The notes beneath the pieces were generated by a model, which made no database searches, was not told the DNA's origin, and saw only the letters and a program-made list of their open reading frames with translations. From positions 1 to 60,457 of the forward strand of contig CAMEIT010000006.1 in assembly GCA_945918795.1 (NCBI GenBank): a stretch of 60,457 nt of DNA. Reading direction: 5' to 3'. This DNA is from an uncultured Clostridia bacterium. GTDB taxonomy: Bacteria; Bacillota; Clostridia; HGM11327. The position numbers were made by a program, and so were the translations under genes. This document shows, one piece after another, positions 15,854 through 23,835 of this stretch (positions are counted from its first letter, which is position 1; each line of letters begins with the position of its first letter).

Positions 15854-16876
15854 ATGGGGAGCAAAAAACAAAGAACTGAAAAAAAGCTGAAGCGAGCAAA
15901 AAAAAATCCGTATATTCCGCGTCAGACAAGCGCAAAAAAAGAAGATACCAAGATTACTTCCGCATATTCTTCAACACCGTTATATACAGCGCTTTTTATG
16001 ATTCTCGGCATTGTTGTTCTTGCGTTTATTTTTACGATAATGCTTAATACCGTAATTACGGATATATATATGAAAGATCACCCGGAGCTTGCAAACGATA
16101 CCGCAGCGCTCAAAACCGCCGTTGAAGCATATATCAACACAAATCCCGTATGCCTTATTGCTCAAAGGATAGTATTGAACGTTGCAGGCATACTTGCAAT
16201 GATGATGCTTTTCTCGAGGCTTGAAAAAAAGCAGTTTCCCTCTATCGGCTTTGTAAACAACGGCAAAGTAAAAGTCGATATAGGTATGGGTGTGCTCTTT
16301 TCGTTTTTGGCAGTTCTTGTTGCATACAACATTCTCGCCGTAATAGGCTACGTTACACCGACGGGCGCTCTTGCCTTTAATCCGATTCAGCTTTTATGGA
16401 CAGTTGATTTTATTTTTATGTGCATATTTGAGGAAGCGTTCTTCAGAGGCTATGCAATATACAAGCTCGGCTCGTACAACACGAATGTTGCGATAATTGT
16501 ATCATCTGTTCTGTTTGCTCTTTACAAAGGACTTCCGAGCACAATGCCGTCAACGTACGTGACATATATTATAATGGGAATCGTGCTTTCATATTCAGCC
16601 GTAAAACTGAAGTCGCTGTGGTTCCCGCTCACGTTCAGATTCATATGGACATTTACCTCGGGCATACTCCTTTCAATATATTCCGCTGTCGTTCCCGGAA
16701 TTGTCGAAAACACAGGACTTAAAGAAAGTCTCCTCTCGGGCAACAAGGCGGGCTTTGAAAACGGATTTATTGCCGCAATAATACTTCTTATTTGTTATGT
16801 AATCATAAGAAAAATAATAGAAGGCAGAAATACGCCCAAACAGCGCAGACTGCACCCTGACGGGACAATACGCTGA
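15854..16876 (+). CDS. CPBP-family membrane protein lacking the catalytic histidines
   Basis: The 340-residue protein has a basic N-terminus (1-40) and about eight membrane helices. The first CPBP/Abi protease motif is present as EEAFFR (Glu193, Glu194, Arg198). However, the second motif reads FALYK (221-225), with Lys225 where the family has His, and the SLWFPLTFRFIW block has Arg262 where the third-motif His is expected. Both metal-ligand His residues are thus missing, so it is probably not an active protease. The ATG lies one base after the folA stop, so translation is likely coupled. Its role is unknown. Confidence 0.75.
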   Translation: MGSKKQRTEKKLKRAKKNPYIPRQTSAKKEDTKITSAYSSTPLYTALFMILGIVVLAFIFTIMLNTVITDIYMKDHPELANDTAALKTAVEAYINTNPVCLIAQRIVLNVAGILAMMMLFSRLEKKQFPSIGFVNNGKVKVDIGMGVLFSFLAVLVAYNILAVIGYVTPTGALAFNPIQLLWTVDFIFMCIFEEAFFRGYAIYKLGSYNTNVAIIVSSVLFALYKGLPSTMPSTYVTYIIMGIVLSYSAVKLKSLWFPLTFRFIWTFTSGILLSIYSAVVPGIVENTGLKESLLSGNKAGFENGFIAAIILLICYVIIRKIIEGRNTPKQRRLHPDGTIR

Positions 16877-16921
16877 TTTTTTCAGCTATTAATACACATT
16901 CATACTGACTAAGGAGAAAAA

Positions 16922-19219
16922 ATGAATAAAGACATTGAGTTATTTGTTTCGCCCGACGGAAACGATTCGGCAGCAGGCACGATAGATTCGCCTCTTGCCA
17001 CTCTTGTCGGCGCGAAAAACAAAGTAAAACAGATACACGAAAAATCAAAGCTTCCGATAAACGTATATTTTCGCCAAGGCACATACAGCATCGATAAAAA
17101 TGCCGCTGTATTTACTGCTGAGGATTCGGGCTACACCGATGCCGAAGTTACATACCGTGCGTACAAAAACGAAGCAGCATCATTTGAGGGCGGTATTGAA
17201 ATAGATTTATCATCCGCTCAAAAGGTTGATGATAACGCTTTGTTGGATCGCATTATCGAAAAATCGGCACGTGGCAAAGTCTATGCTGTCGATATTTCAA
17301 AATACATCGACCTCATGCCAAGCCCGGATGAAATAGCATCAAAAGGCACGCCTATGCTTTTCATGGACGGCAAACCTATGCACTTTGCACGTTGGCCGAA
17401 CAAAAAGTATGAAAATATACCCACAAACGAGACGTGGCTCTTTACGCCTCACGTTCAGCACGGCAATCCGCCCAGAACAACTCCGTTTGATGTATGTACC
17501 GAATATTCGGTAATAGATCATATAAAAAGATTCTGGAGCAAGGAATCGATAAAAAACGCATGGCTTGCAGGCTATCTGTGGCATAATTGGTCTTTTGACT
17601 GTTACAGAATAAATGACGTTGATTTTGAGCGCAACACAATAAATGCTCAGACTAAGGACAACTCTGCCCTGCCGTATCTGTGTGATCCGGAGCCGTGCTA
17701 CAAATACAGACGTTTTTATTTGTATAACGTACTTGAGGAATTAAGTGAGCAGTCAGAATACTATATAGACCGCGAAAACAAAATATTATACTGTATTCTT
17801 GAAAACACGAACACTTCAATTCATCTCATAACGCCGTGTGCTCCTGTTTTTTCATTCAAGGGTGCTCATAATATTACCGTTGACGGACTTTCTTTCGCAT
17901 ATGCCGATTGCGAATATATATACGGAAACAATTCGTCACACATAACGGTAAAGAACTGTACTCTTTCGTGCGGTTCTGAAGATGCGGTGGATTTCGGCGA
18001 ATGCCCCGATCTTAAGGTTCTCAACAACCATATATTTAATATGGGCAGTGGCGGTGTGCTTGCACACGGTGCGGGAAATATGAGAACGCTGACTCCGGGC
18101 AATATTTTAATCGAAGGCAACGACATACACGACGTAACATTGCAAAAGCCGTGCGGCAGCTGTGCAATCAATTTGTGGTCATCAGTCGGAACGGTTGTAA
18201 GGAAAAACAAGCTTCACAGCAGCCCACATATGCTGTTGTTCATTGACGGCATTGATACAGTAGTTGAGTACAACGAAATATACGACGCCGCACTTGACAC
18301 AGACGATGCCTCCGCTGTTTATTGGGGCAGAACGGCATGTACGATAGGAACGCGCATACGCTACAATTATTTCCACGATATAGGTCAAAACAATACGGGA
18401 ACGTGGTCAATAGGTGCAATCTACACAGACGACCTTACAACAGGTGCTGAAATTTACGGCAATCTGTTCATAAAAGCCGCAATTTTCGGCGATGACAATA
18501 CATTCAAGCAGACAACGCATTACAACTCCGTAATATGCCTCAATGCGGCACAGTTCGTATCCGTGCATGACAACATATTCCTTGCAAGCACAGTAAGAGA
18601 AAATCCGATGAGCGACGTAGGTTATCGCGATACAGTTGAATGGGTAAAAGGCTCTATCGGCGCATATATTCCTCATAATTCCGAGACGCGCGGATTGTCA
18701 ATGCAATGGCGTGAACCGTTAGAGGAAATCGGTTTTTACGGTGAGGACGGCATGGCTCCGAGTGAAGCATGGCATGAGCATTACAAAAACACCTGCTGGG
18801 AAGATATGTTCAAGCTTCTTGCAAAGGAAAACTTTGTTGCCGGTGCAAAGGATGAAAACGGCAATGTATACGGTATTCCCGATATACGCCGCAGATTTGC
18901 CGAGGGCGAGTTAACAGTACAAGAGGTAAACGAAGTGTTTAACGACTACATGAAGCAGATCATGGCTAAATACGGCGATGATTATTCGGTTAACTACTTT
19001 GAGCGCAACATCGTAATAGGAATGGATTCAAAATTCATTGATGAGAACGGCGTGTACCACTTTGATACAACGCATAACTCCAACAACATATATATTTCCG
19101 AGGAACAGGCAAATATGTATTTTGAGAATCCTGCCGAAATTAATTACACGCTTACAGATGACGGAAGGAAAAATATCAGCGGCATCATTCCGAACCTTGA
19201 CTGCATTCAAAAGCCTTAA
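16922..19219 (+). CDS. Right-handed beta-helix protein, likely carbohydrate-active
   Basis: The 765-residue protein opens with LFVSPDGNDSAAGTIDSPLATL, a typical entry to extracellular and cytosolic beta-helix enzymes. It then shows coils rich in ITVKN, ILIEGNDIHDV and RIRYNYFHDI (about 320-560). Such folds act on polysaccharides, as lyases or as glycosidases of the GH141 kind; the reaction here cannot be told. There is no signal peptide or membrane helix, so it is expected in the cytoplasm. AAGGAG lies 6 nt before the ATG. It could be the last gene of the thyA transcript (45-nt gap) and ends at a strong terminator. Confidence 0.75.
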   Translation: MNKDIELFVSPDGNDSAAGTIDSPLATLVGAKNKVKQIHEKSKLPINVYFRQGTYSIDKNAAVFTAEDSGYTDAEVTYRAYKNEAASFEGGIEIDLSSAQKVDDNALLDRIIEKSARGKVYAVDISKYIDLMPSPDEIASKGTPMLFMDGKPMHFARWPNKKYENIPTNETWLFTPHVQHGNPPRTTPFDVCTEYSVIDHIKRFWSKESIKNAWLAGYLWHNWSFDCYRINDVDFERNTINAQTKDNSALPYLCDPEPCYKYRRFYLYNVLEELSEQSEYYIDRENKILYCILENTNTSIHLITPCAPVFSFKGAHNITVDGLSFAYADCEYIYGNNSSHITVKNCTLSCGSEDAVDFGECPDLKVLNNHIFNMGSGGVLAHGAGNMRTLTPGNILIEGNDIHDVTLQKPCGSCAINLWSSVGTVVRKNKLHSSPHMLLFIDGIDTVVEYNEIYDAALDTDDASAVYWGRTACTIGTRIRYNYFHDIGQNNTGTWSIGAIYTDDLTTGAEIYGNLFIKAAIFGDDNTFKQTTHYNSVICLNAAQFVSVHDNIFLASTVRENPMSDVGYRDTVEWVKGSIGAYIPHNSETRGLSMQWREPLEEIGFYGEDGMAPSEAWHEHYKNTCWEDMFKLLAKENFVAGAKDENGNVYGIPDIRRRFAEGELTVQEVNEVFNDYMKQIMAKYGDDYSVNYFERNIVIGMDSKFIDENGVYHFDTTHNSNNIYISEEQANMYFENPAEINYTLTDDGRKNISGIIPNLDCIQKP

Positions 19220-19263
19220 GTATAAACAGATTTACAAGCAGGAGATTTTATTTATTTTAAGTC

Positions 19264-19302
19264 AAAGCTTCCGTGTGTCACTCGGCATACGGAAGCTTTT
19301 TT
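19264..19302 (+). terminator. Terminator of the beta-helix gene
   Basis: An 11-bp stem (AAAGCTTCCGT at 19264-19274 with ACGGAAGCTTT at 19289-19299) followed by a T-run is a textbook intrinsic terminator. Confidence 0.85.
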
Positions 19303-19384
19303 GTGCAGTTTTCAAACAAAAACATGATTTTAACATACTCTTTTCGGTTTTTGGAACAATTTGCAAAACTTCTCACAAAAGCTA

Positions 19385-19413
19385 TTGACAAACGCTCAAA
19401 AAAATGATATAAT
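19385..19413 (+). promoter_or_regulatory. Consensus promoter of the tRNA-Ser pair
   Basis: A perfect TTGACA (19385-19390), 17-nt spacer and perfect TATAAT (19408-19413), with an extended -10 TG. Transcription should begin a few bases before the first tRNA. Confidence 0.9.
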
Positions 19414-19424
19414 ATTGAAGCATT

Positions 19425-19513
19425 GGAGAGATGTTCGAGTGGTTTATGGAGCTGGTCTTGAAAACCAGTGATGTCGCAAGGCACCGGGGGTTCGAATCCC
19501 TCTCTCTCCGCCA
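19425..19513 (+). tRNA. tRNA-Ser(UGA)
   Basis: The acceptor GGAGAGA pairs with TCTCTCC, the anticodon loop CTTGAAA gives anticodon TGA, the long variable arm is of class II type (Ser), the T-loop is GTTCGAATC, and the 3' CCA is encoded. It is the first of two tandem serine tRNAs. Confidence 0.95.
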
Positions 19514-19516
19514 TAT

Positions 19517-19608
19517 GGAGAAATACCCAAGAGGCCGAAGGGGCTCCCCTGCTAAGGGAGTAGTGTGCGATAAGTGCAGCGAGAGTTCAAATCTCTCTTT
19601 CTCCGCCA
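19517..19608 (+). tRNA. tRNA-Ser(GCU)
   Basis: The acceptor GGAGAAA pairs with TTTCTCC, the anticodon loop CTGCTAA gives anticodon GCT, a long variable arm is present, the T-loop is GTTCAAATC, and CCA is encoded. It starts 3 nt after the first tRNA, so the two are cut from one precursor. Confidence 0.95.
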
Positions 19609-19632
19609 TGAAGCAGCTAAATAATATAGCAA

Positions 19633-19663
19633 CAAAAACCCCCGATGATGTCGGAGGTTTTGC
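19633..19663 (+). terminator. Terminator of the tRNA operon
   Basis: AAAACCcCCGA pairs with TCGGaGGTTTT across a short loop, 25 nt after the second tRNA. The downstream stretch is T-rich. Confidence 0.7.
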
Positions 19664-19721
19664 TATTCTTCAGTACTTTTTTCAAACCGGCATTCAAAGT
19701 GTAAATCTCTTTACAACATTA

Positions 19722-19753
19722 AAGCCCTGAATCTCAAATGAGATTCAGGGCTT
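19722..19753 (-). terminator. 14-bp hairpin after the XRE gene
   Basis: AAGCCCTGAATCTC and GAGATTCAGGGCTT form a perfect stem with a 4-nt loop, 18 nt beyond the XRE stop codon. The U-tract on the minus strand is short (TTTAAT), so termination may be moderate. Confidence 0.6.
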
Positions 19754-19771
19754 ATCAGTAGGTCGAAGCAG

Positions 19772-20197
19772 TCAAAAGCTTTGATGTTTTTTATTCTTAT
19801 TTAAAACAGCCTTTTTTATCTTAAATATTGCAATAGCAGAAAAGATGACAATCGGTATAATCATCATTAACAGAAAAAAATAAGTATCCATATATAAAAC
19901 AAAATATCCGATATATCCGCCTATTGCCAACAATATTAAAAAAATATAACCCATCAGAGGGAAAAAATCCGCTCCTTCCTTCTTGTGGTTTTGGGAATCT
20001 TCTGTTCCTTTCAGCAGTTGATCTGTTGTGACATTAAAAATATCACTCAATAATAAAATCTTATCTGCTTCAGGCATAGTCTGTCCCGACTCCCATTTTG
20101 AGATAGCTTGTCTTGTTACGCTAAGCTTATCCGCCAATTGTTCCTGTGAAAGATTTGCTTTTTTCCGTAGTTGAATAAGATTCTCTTTAAAATCCAT
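19772..20197 (-). CDS. XRE-type regulator with membrane segments
   Basis: The 141-residue protein has a Cro/CI helix-turn-helix in residues 5-60 (LSQEQLADKLSVTRQAISKWESG). A short linker follows, then two membrane helices (about 80-102 and 106-126) and a basic tail. Such membrane-tethered XRE proteins are common in Bacillota and regulate unknown genes. GGAGGG precedes the ATG. An inverted repeat GTTACA-N14-TGTAAC (20239-20264) lies in its promoter region and may be its own operator. Confidence 0.85.
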   Translation of the reverse strand: MDFKENLIQLRKKANLSQEQLADKLSVTRQAISKWESGQTMPEADKILLLSDIFNVTTDQLLKGTEDSQNHKKEGADFFPLMGYIFLILLAIGGYIGYFVLYMDTYFFLLMMIIPIVIFSAIAIFKIKKAVLNKNKKHQSF

Positions 20198-20221
20198 AAA
20201 ATACCCTCCTTTTTGAGTATA

Positions 20222-20285
20222 TTATATCACATAAGAAAGTTACATTCTACTATCCTATTGTAACATTAACGCAACTTAAAGTTGC
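20222..20285 (-). promoter_or_regulatory. Promoter region and inverted repeats upstream of the XRE gene
   Basis: On the minus strand a TATAAT (20222-20227) with extended TG lacks a strong -35. The inverted repeat GTTACA/TGTAAC (20239-20264) covers the -35 zone, and a perfect palindrome GCAACTT-a-AAGTTGC (20271-20285) follows upstream. Together they look like operator sites, perhaps for autoregulation. The rest of the 270-nt gap to 20467 holds only the Nudix gene promoter. Confidence 0.45.
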
Positions 20286-20407
20286 ATAAGCAAAAATAAA
20301 CCGTAAAAACGAAATTCTGCTCCACAAGTGCTTTTATTTATTTGCGGTAATTCCGTTAAGTACACCGATTCACTTCTTGACTTCCGCAAAAAAATTTTGA
20401 TAACCGA

Positions 20408-20436
20408 TTGAAAAGCACGCCGATTAGTGGTACAAT
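20408..20436 (+). promoter_or_regulatory. Promoter of the Nudix gene
   Basis: TTGAAA (20408-20413), a 17-nt spacer, TACAAT (20431-20436). Confidence 0.65.
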
Positions 20437-20467
20437 ATTCTTATGAAAAACCCTGAAAGGACTAAAT

Positions 20468-20857
20468 ATGACCGAAGTCGTTGCCGCAATAATATGGAAC
20501 AACAATAAATTTATGATATGCCAACGCCCGCCGGGCAAAGCAAGAGCCATGCTGTGGGAGTTTGTTGGCGGCAAGGTTGAGCGCGGCGAATCAAAGGAAG
20601 AGGCGCTTCAACGCGAATGCCGTGAAGAACTCGGAGTTAGGATTTCCGTCGGCGATGTTTTTGCCGAGGTTTGCCATGAATATCCCGATATAACGGTACA
20701 TTTGACGCTTTTTAATGCGAGGATTACAGACGGAGCTCCGCAAAAGCTTGAGCACAACGATATTAAGTGGATATCGCCCGAAGAAATACCGTTATATGAC
20801 TTCTGCCCTGCCGACAGTGAAATATTGATTCAAATTTCAAAGCTCGGCAAGAAATGA
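20468..20857 (+). CDS. Nudix hydrolase, MutT-like (8-oxo-dGTP diphosphatase)
   Basis: The 129-residue protein has a complete Nudix box from Gly35 to Val57 (GGKVERGES...REC.EELGV). The N-terminal VVAAIIWNNNKFMICQRP and the WEFVGG entry are typical of MutT, which cleans oxidised dGTP from the nucleotide pool. Specificity is inferred from similarity, and other pyrophosphate substrates are possible. AAAGGA is 7 nt before the ATG. It is followed at 47 nt by a nitroreductase and a peroxiredoxin, suggesting an oxidative-stress cluster. Confidence 0.87.
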   Translation: MTEVVAAIIWNNNKFMICQRPPGKARAMLWEFVGGKVERGESKEEALQRECREELGVRISVGDVFAEVCHEYPDITVHLTLFNARITDGAPQKLEHNDIKWISPEEIPLYDFCPADSEILIQISKLGKK

Positions 20858-20904
20858 ACCTCAAAGATTATTTTTCGACTATGTAAAGCAAAGGAGCATT
20901 TGTT

Positions 20905-21432
20905 ATGAATTTCAGTGAAATTGCAATTCAAAGGCAGTCATGCCGCAATTATGACAGCACACGTCCTGTTGAAGAAGAAAAGCTCAACGCAATTCTCGAA
21001 GCCGCAAGGCTTTCCCCGTCGGCGTGCAATGCTCAGCCATATCATCTGACGGTTTGCACGGGAGATGATGCCAAAGCCGTTGCAAAGGCATCTCAAGGCA
21101 TGGGAATGAATAAATTTGCGTCGGATGCGCCTGTGCTTATCGTTATTTCGGAAGACTCCTACACGGCAACAGCCGCAGTCGGCTCGAAAATGAAGGGCAA
21201 TGATTACCGTTCCGTTGACATCGGCATATGCGCCGCGTATATCACGGCTCAGGCAACCGAGGTGGGCTTGGGCAGCTGTATTCTCGGCTGGTTTGACGAT
21301 AAAAAAATACGCAGTATATGCGGCATCGATAAGCCTGTAAGGCTCGTTATATGTATCGGGTACGCCAAAAGTGATGATAGGCTCAGAGCAAAAAAGCGCA
21401 AAGCACTCGATGAGCTTGTAAGTATAAAATAA
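20905..21432 (+). CDS. Nitroreductase family protein
   Basis: The 175-residue flavin-dependent oxidoreductase has the FMN-binding start RQSCRNYDSTRPV (about 10-22), AARLSPSACNAQPYH (about 33-47) and a late GLGSCILGWF. It probably uses NAD(P)H to reduce nitro or quinone compounds; the physiological substrate is unknown. AAAGGAG lies 9 nt before the ATG. It stands between MutT and peroxiredoxin. Confidence 0.88.
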   Translation: MNFSEIAIQRQSCRNYDSTRPVEEEKLNAILEAARLSPSACNAQPYHLTVCTGDDAKAVAKASQGMGMNKFASDAPVLIVISEDSYTATAAVGSKMKGNDYRSVDIGICAAYITAQATEVGLGSCILGWFDDKKIRSICGIDKPVRLVICIGYAKSDDRLRAKKRKALDELVSIK

Positions 21433-21453
21433 ATACGAAAGAGAGAATAAATT

Positions 21454-21906
21454 ATGTTGGAAGCAGGAATGAAAGCACCGAATTTTACTCTTTGCGACAA
21501 AGACGGCAAAGAAGTATCCCTGTCTGATTTTATCGGCAAAAAAGTTGTTTTGTATTTTTATCCGAAGGACAATACTCCCGGATGCACACGTCAGGCGTGC
21601 GCATTTGCAGGCGCATATGACGCATTTAAGGAAAAAGGCGCAGAAGTAATAGGCATCAGCAAGGACAGCGTTGCATCGCACGTCAAGTTTGCGGAAAAAT
21701 ACAATCTTCCGTTTGTTCTTTTGTCCGACCCGGACATTAAAGCGATTCAGGCATACGACGTTTGGCAAGAAAAAAAGCTCTGCGGCAAGGTAAGCATGGG
21801 CGTTGTCAGAACAACATTCATTATCGACGAAAACGGAATCATTACAAAGGTAATGCCAAAGGTTAAGCCGGACACAAATGCGGCAGAAGTATTGGCGGAA
21901 ATATAA
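21454..21906 (+). CDS. bcp: Thiol peroxidase, Bcp/PrxQ type
   Basis: This 150-residue peroxiredoxin has the peroxidatic Cys44 in TPGCT and the resolving Cys49 five residues on, the hallmark of the PrxQ/Bcp class. The block YFYPKDNTPGCTRQAC and later SKDS, LLSDP are typical. It reduces peroxides using thioredoxin. The ribosome site GAGAG precedes the ATG. A weak hairpin (AGGCT...AGCCT) follows at about 21938. Confidence 0.93.
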   Translation: MLEAGMKAPNFTLCDKDGKEVSLSDFIGKKVVLYFYPKDNTPGCTRQACAFAGAYDAFKEKGAEVIGISKDSVASHVKFAEKYNLPFVLLSDPDIKAIQAYDVWQEKKLCGKVSMGVVRTTFIIDENGIITKVMPKVKPDTNAAEVLAEI

Positions 21907-21983
21907 TCGATAAGAGCAATTTATAACACAAAAGGGCAAGGCTGAGCATTTTGGCCTAGCCTCATTGATATAAGGTGATTTGA

Positions 21984-22376
21984 ATGGGAATTTTAATATC
22001 TATACTGATTTGTGACCTTTTGATACCCGTCACTATGTTTGCTTTCGGGTTATATTTTTCAAACAGAGCACCGAAAAGCATAAATCATTTATTCGGGTAC
22101 AGAACAACAATGTCAATGAAAAACAAGGATACATGGGAATTTGCGCATAAATACTGCGGAAAAGTATGGCTCATTGTCGGAACGGTTCTCCTGCTTGTAA
22201 CATTGGTTTTGTTCCTATTGTTGTCTCGAGTCGATACCGACGTTGCGGAAACGGTCAGCCTCATATTTTGCACTGTACAGCTTGTCTGCCTTTTGGTGTC
22301 GATTATTCCGACCGAAAGGGCGCTTAAACGAAACTTTGATTCAAACGGCATCAGAAAAAACAACGTATCAAAGTAA
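21984..22376 (+). CDS. SdpI family membrane protein
   Basis: The 130-residue protein has three membrane helices and the SdpI-family core FGYRTTMSMKNKDTWEFAHKYCG (in residues 38-60; trimmed core GYRTTMSMKN). SdpI of Bacillus gives immunity to the SdpC toxin, but most family members, including this one, have no toxin gene beside them, so immunity should not be assumed. The ribosome site AAGGTGAT is 5 nt before the ATG. Confidence 0.8.
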   Translation: MGILISILICDLLIPVTMFAFGLYFSNRAPKSINHLFGYRTTMSMKNKDTWEFAHKYCGKVWLIVGTVLLLVTLVLFLLLSRVDTDVAETVSLIFCTVQLVCLLVSIIPTERALKRNFDSNGIRKNNVSK

Positions 22377-22401
22377 ATTGCGTTTTGGGTGATAAATATA
22401 A

Positions 22402-22848
22402 ATGACGATTACCGAAGTAAAAGAAAACAAAAAGAGTTATATCGAGCTTTTATTGCTTGCCGACGAACAAGAGGATATGATTGATAAGTACCTTGACAGA
22501 GGCACAATGTTTGTACTCGATGATGACGGCATAAAAACGATTTGCGTTGTCACAGATGAAGGTTCTTCTGTGCTTGAAATCAAAAATCTCGCTACCGTAC
22601 CCGAATTTCAACGTCAAGGCTACGCGCGCAAAATGATAGACTTTATTGTCAAAGAATATTCGGGCAAATATAAGCTTTTGCAGGTCGGCACGGGAGAAAG
22701 TCCGTTGACGCTTCCGTTTTATGAAAAATGCGGATTTAAATTTTCACACCGAATCAAGAATTTCTTTACTGACAATTATCGCCACCCGATAATCGAAGGC
22801 GGCATATTGCTTGAGGATATGGTGTACCTGGATAAAAAATTGACATAA
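22402..22848 (+). CDS. GNAT family N-acetyltransferase
   Basis: The 148-residue protein has the acetyl-CoA binding motif VPEFQRQGYARKMI (about 66-79: Q/R-x-x-G-x pattern) and a C-terminal YEKCGF block. The acceptor is unknown. It is 25 nt downstream of the SdpI-like gene and probably in the same transcript. Confidence 0.87.
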   Translation: MTITEVKENKKSYIELLLLADEQEDMIDKYLDRGTMFVLDDDGIKTICVVTDEGSSVLEIKNLATVPEFQRQGYARKMIDFIVKEYSGKYKLLQVGTGESPLTLPFYEKCGFKFSHRIKNFFTDNYRHPIIEGGILLEDMVYLDKKLT

Positions 22849-22964
22849 ATGACTCCGCCTATCCATTATCTAAGAACGCGGTTTTGTTATATACGTATCA
22901 AAAAAACAGAATTTCGATTCAGGCAAAAATTTTCTGTAATTTTGTTGAAAATTCCACAAAAATG

Positions 22965-22995
22965 TATTGACATTTATTAATTGTCAATATATAAT
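22965..22995 (+). promoter_or_regulatory. Consensus promoter with overlapping palindromic operator
   Basis: TTGACA (22967-22972), 17 nt, TATAAT (22990-22995): both boxes are perfect. A perfect inverted repeat TATTGACA-N9-TGTCAATA (22965-22989) covers the -35 box and spacer, placed as a repressor operator would be. The gap from 22849 otherwise contains no gene. Confidence 0.75.
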
Positions 22996-23066
22996 ATACA
23001 CATAGTTAATATTATGTTAATCATGATGTTGCTAAATAAATTTCAATTAATAAATGGAGTCTCAAA

Positions 23067-23402
23067 ATGGAACAGCAGAAAGTCGATATGTACTTGATGA
23101 CAAATCAAAAGTACTTCCCGGAAGAAAAAATTATGTATTTAAAAGAAAAACTGCTTGCAGCAGACGAATCTAAATTCTCATTGATCAGCACAGTTGAATT
23201 GAAAGACCCTACAACGCTTCTTTTGGTTTCAATTTTCCTCGGCGAATTGGGCATTGACAGATTTATGCTCGGAGATACCGGTATGGGTATATTGAAGTTG
23301 CTCACAGCAGGTTGCTGCGGTATATTGGCTATCATCGACTGGTTCCAGATACAAAAGAAAACCAGAGAGTTGAACTTCAACAAGATCATGACAATTTTAT
23401 AA
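23067..23402 (+). CDS. TM2-domain membrane protein
   Basis: The 111-residue protein has a soluble N-terminus (1-45) and then a TM2 domain. This has a first helix LLLVSIFLGELGIDRFMLGD with the conserved G-x-x-x-x-D-R-F turn, a short loop, and a second helix GILKLLTAGCCGILAIIDWF ending in DWF. Function is unknown. GGAG lies upstream of the ATG. Its stop overlaps the next start as TAATG, so the two are co-translated. Confidence 0.85.
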   Translation: MEQQKVDMYLMTNQKYFPEEKIMYLKEKLLAADESKFSLISTVELKDPTTLLLVSIFLGELGIDRFMLGDTGMGILKLLTAGCCGILAIIDWFQIQKKTRELNFNKIMTIL

Positions 23403-23731
23403 TGCGGAAAACGGCGCTTAAGCATATATGTGTTTTAATAATAATTGTTTGTTATTATTGTATATGTAAAGCATTTTCAATCACTTGCCCTATAAAAGCA
23501 ATTACAGGCTTCCCCTGCCCTACCTGCGGCATGACAAGCGCAATGCTTGCTCTTATCCGACTTGATTTTAGAGGGTATGTAAACTCAAACGTAATGGCAG
23601 CACCTTTGTTTATTTCTGTTATTCTTTTCATTCACAGAAATAAATTCAAATGGAAGAACTTTATCGCATGGTTTACATATGCTTGCTTGATAATCAATAT
23701 GGGGTTATATATCTATCGATTAATAATATAA
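23402..23731 (+). CDS. DUF2752 membrane protein
   Basis: The 109-residue protein has three membrane helices and the DUF2752 motif FPCPTCGMTSA (about 37-47), with its CPxCG pair of cysteines. It starts at the ATG overlapping the TM2 stop. TM2 and DUF2752 genes are frequently neighbours; their function is not known. A strong terminator follows. Confidence 0.82.
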   Translation: MRKTALKHICVLIIIVCYYCICKAFSITCPIKAITGFPCPTCGMTSAMLALIRLDFRGYVNSNVMAAPLFISVILFIHRNKFKWKNFIAWFTYACLIINMGLYIYRLII

Positions 23732-23768
23732 AAGCAGTTCTTTATTTCGTGAACTGCTTTTATTTTTC
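23730..23768 (+). terminator. Terminator after the DUF2752 gene
   Basis: AAAAGCAGTTC (23730-23740) pairs with GAACTGCTTTT (23751-23761) and is followed by ATTTTTCTT. Confidence 0.85.
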
Positions 23769-23785
23769 TTGCCCGATTTATTGCA

Positions 23786-23821
23786 TAAAAAAAGGCAGTC
23801 ATGCCCAAAAGCATAACTGCC
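23786..23821 (-). terminator. Terminator of the CmpX-like gene
   Basis: On the minus strand GGCAGTtATGC pairs with GCATgACTGCC and is followed by a run of seven T residues, 15 nt beyond the stop codon. Confidence 0.85.
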
Positions 23822-23835
23822 CGAAGATTATATGT

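Noticed and set aside
20938-21939. Minus-strand frame of 333 codons
   Set aside because: It is antisense to the nitroreductase and peroxiredoxin genes; its composition is that of a shadow.
21984-22376. Toxin immunity role for the SdpI-like protein
   Set aside because: No sdpA/B/C-like toxin genes are near; family membership alone does not support immunity.
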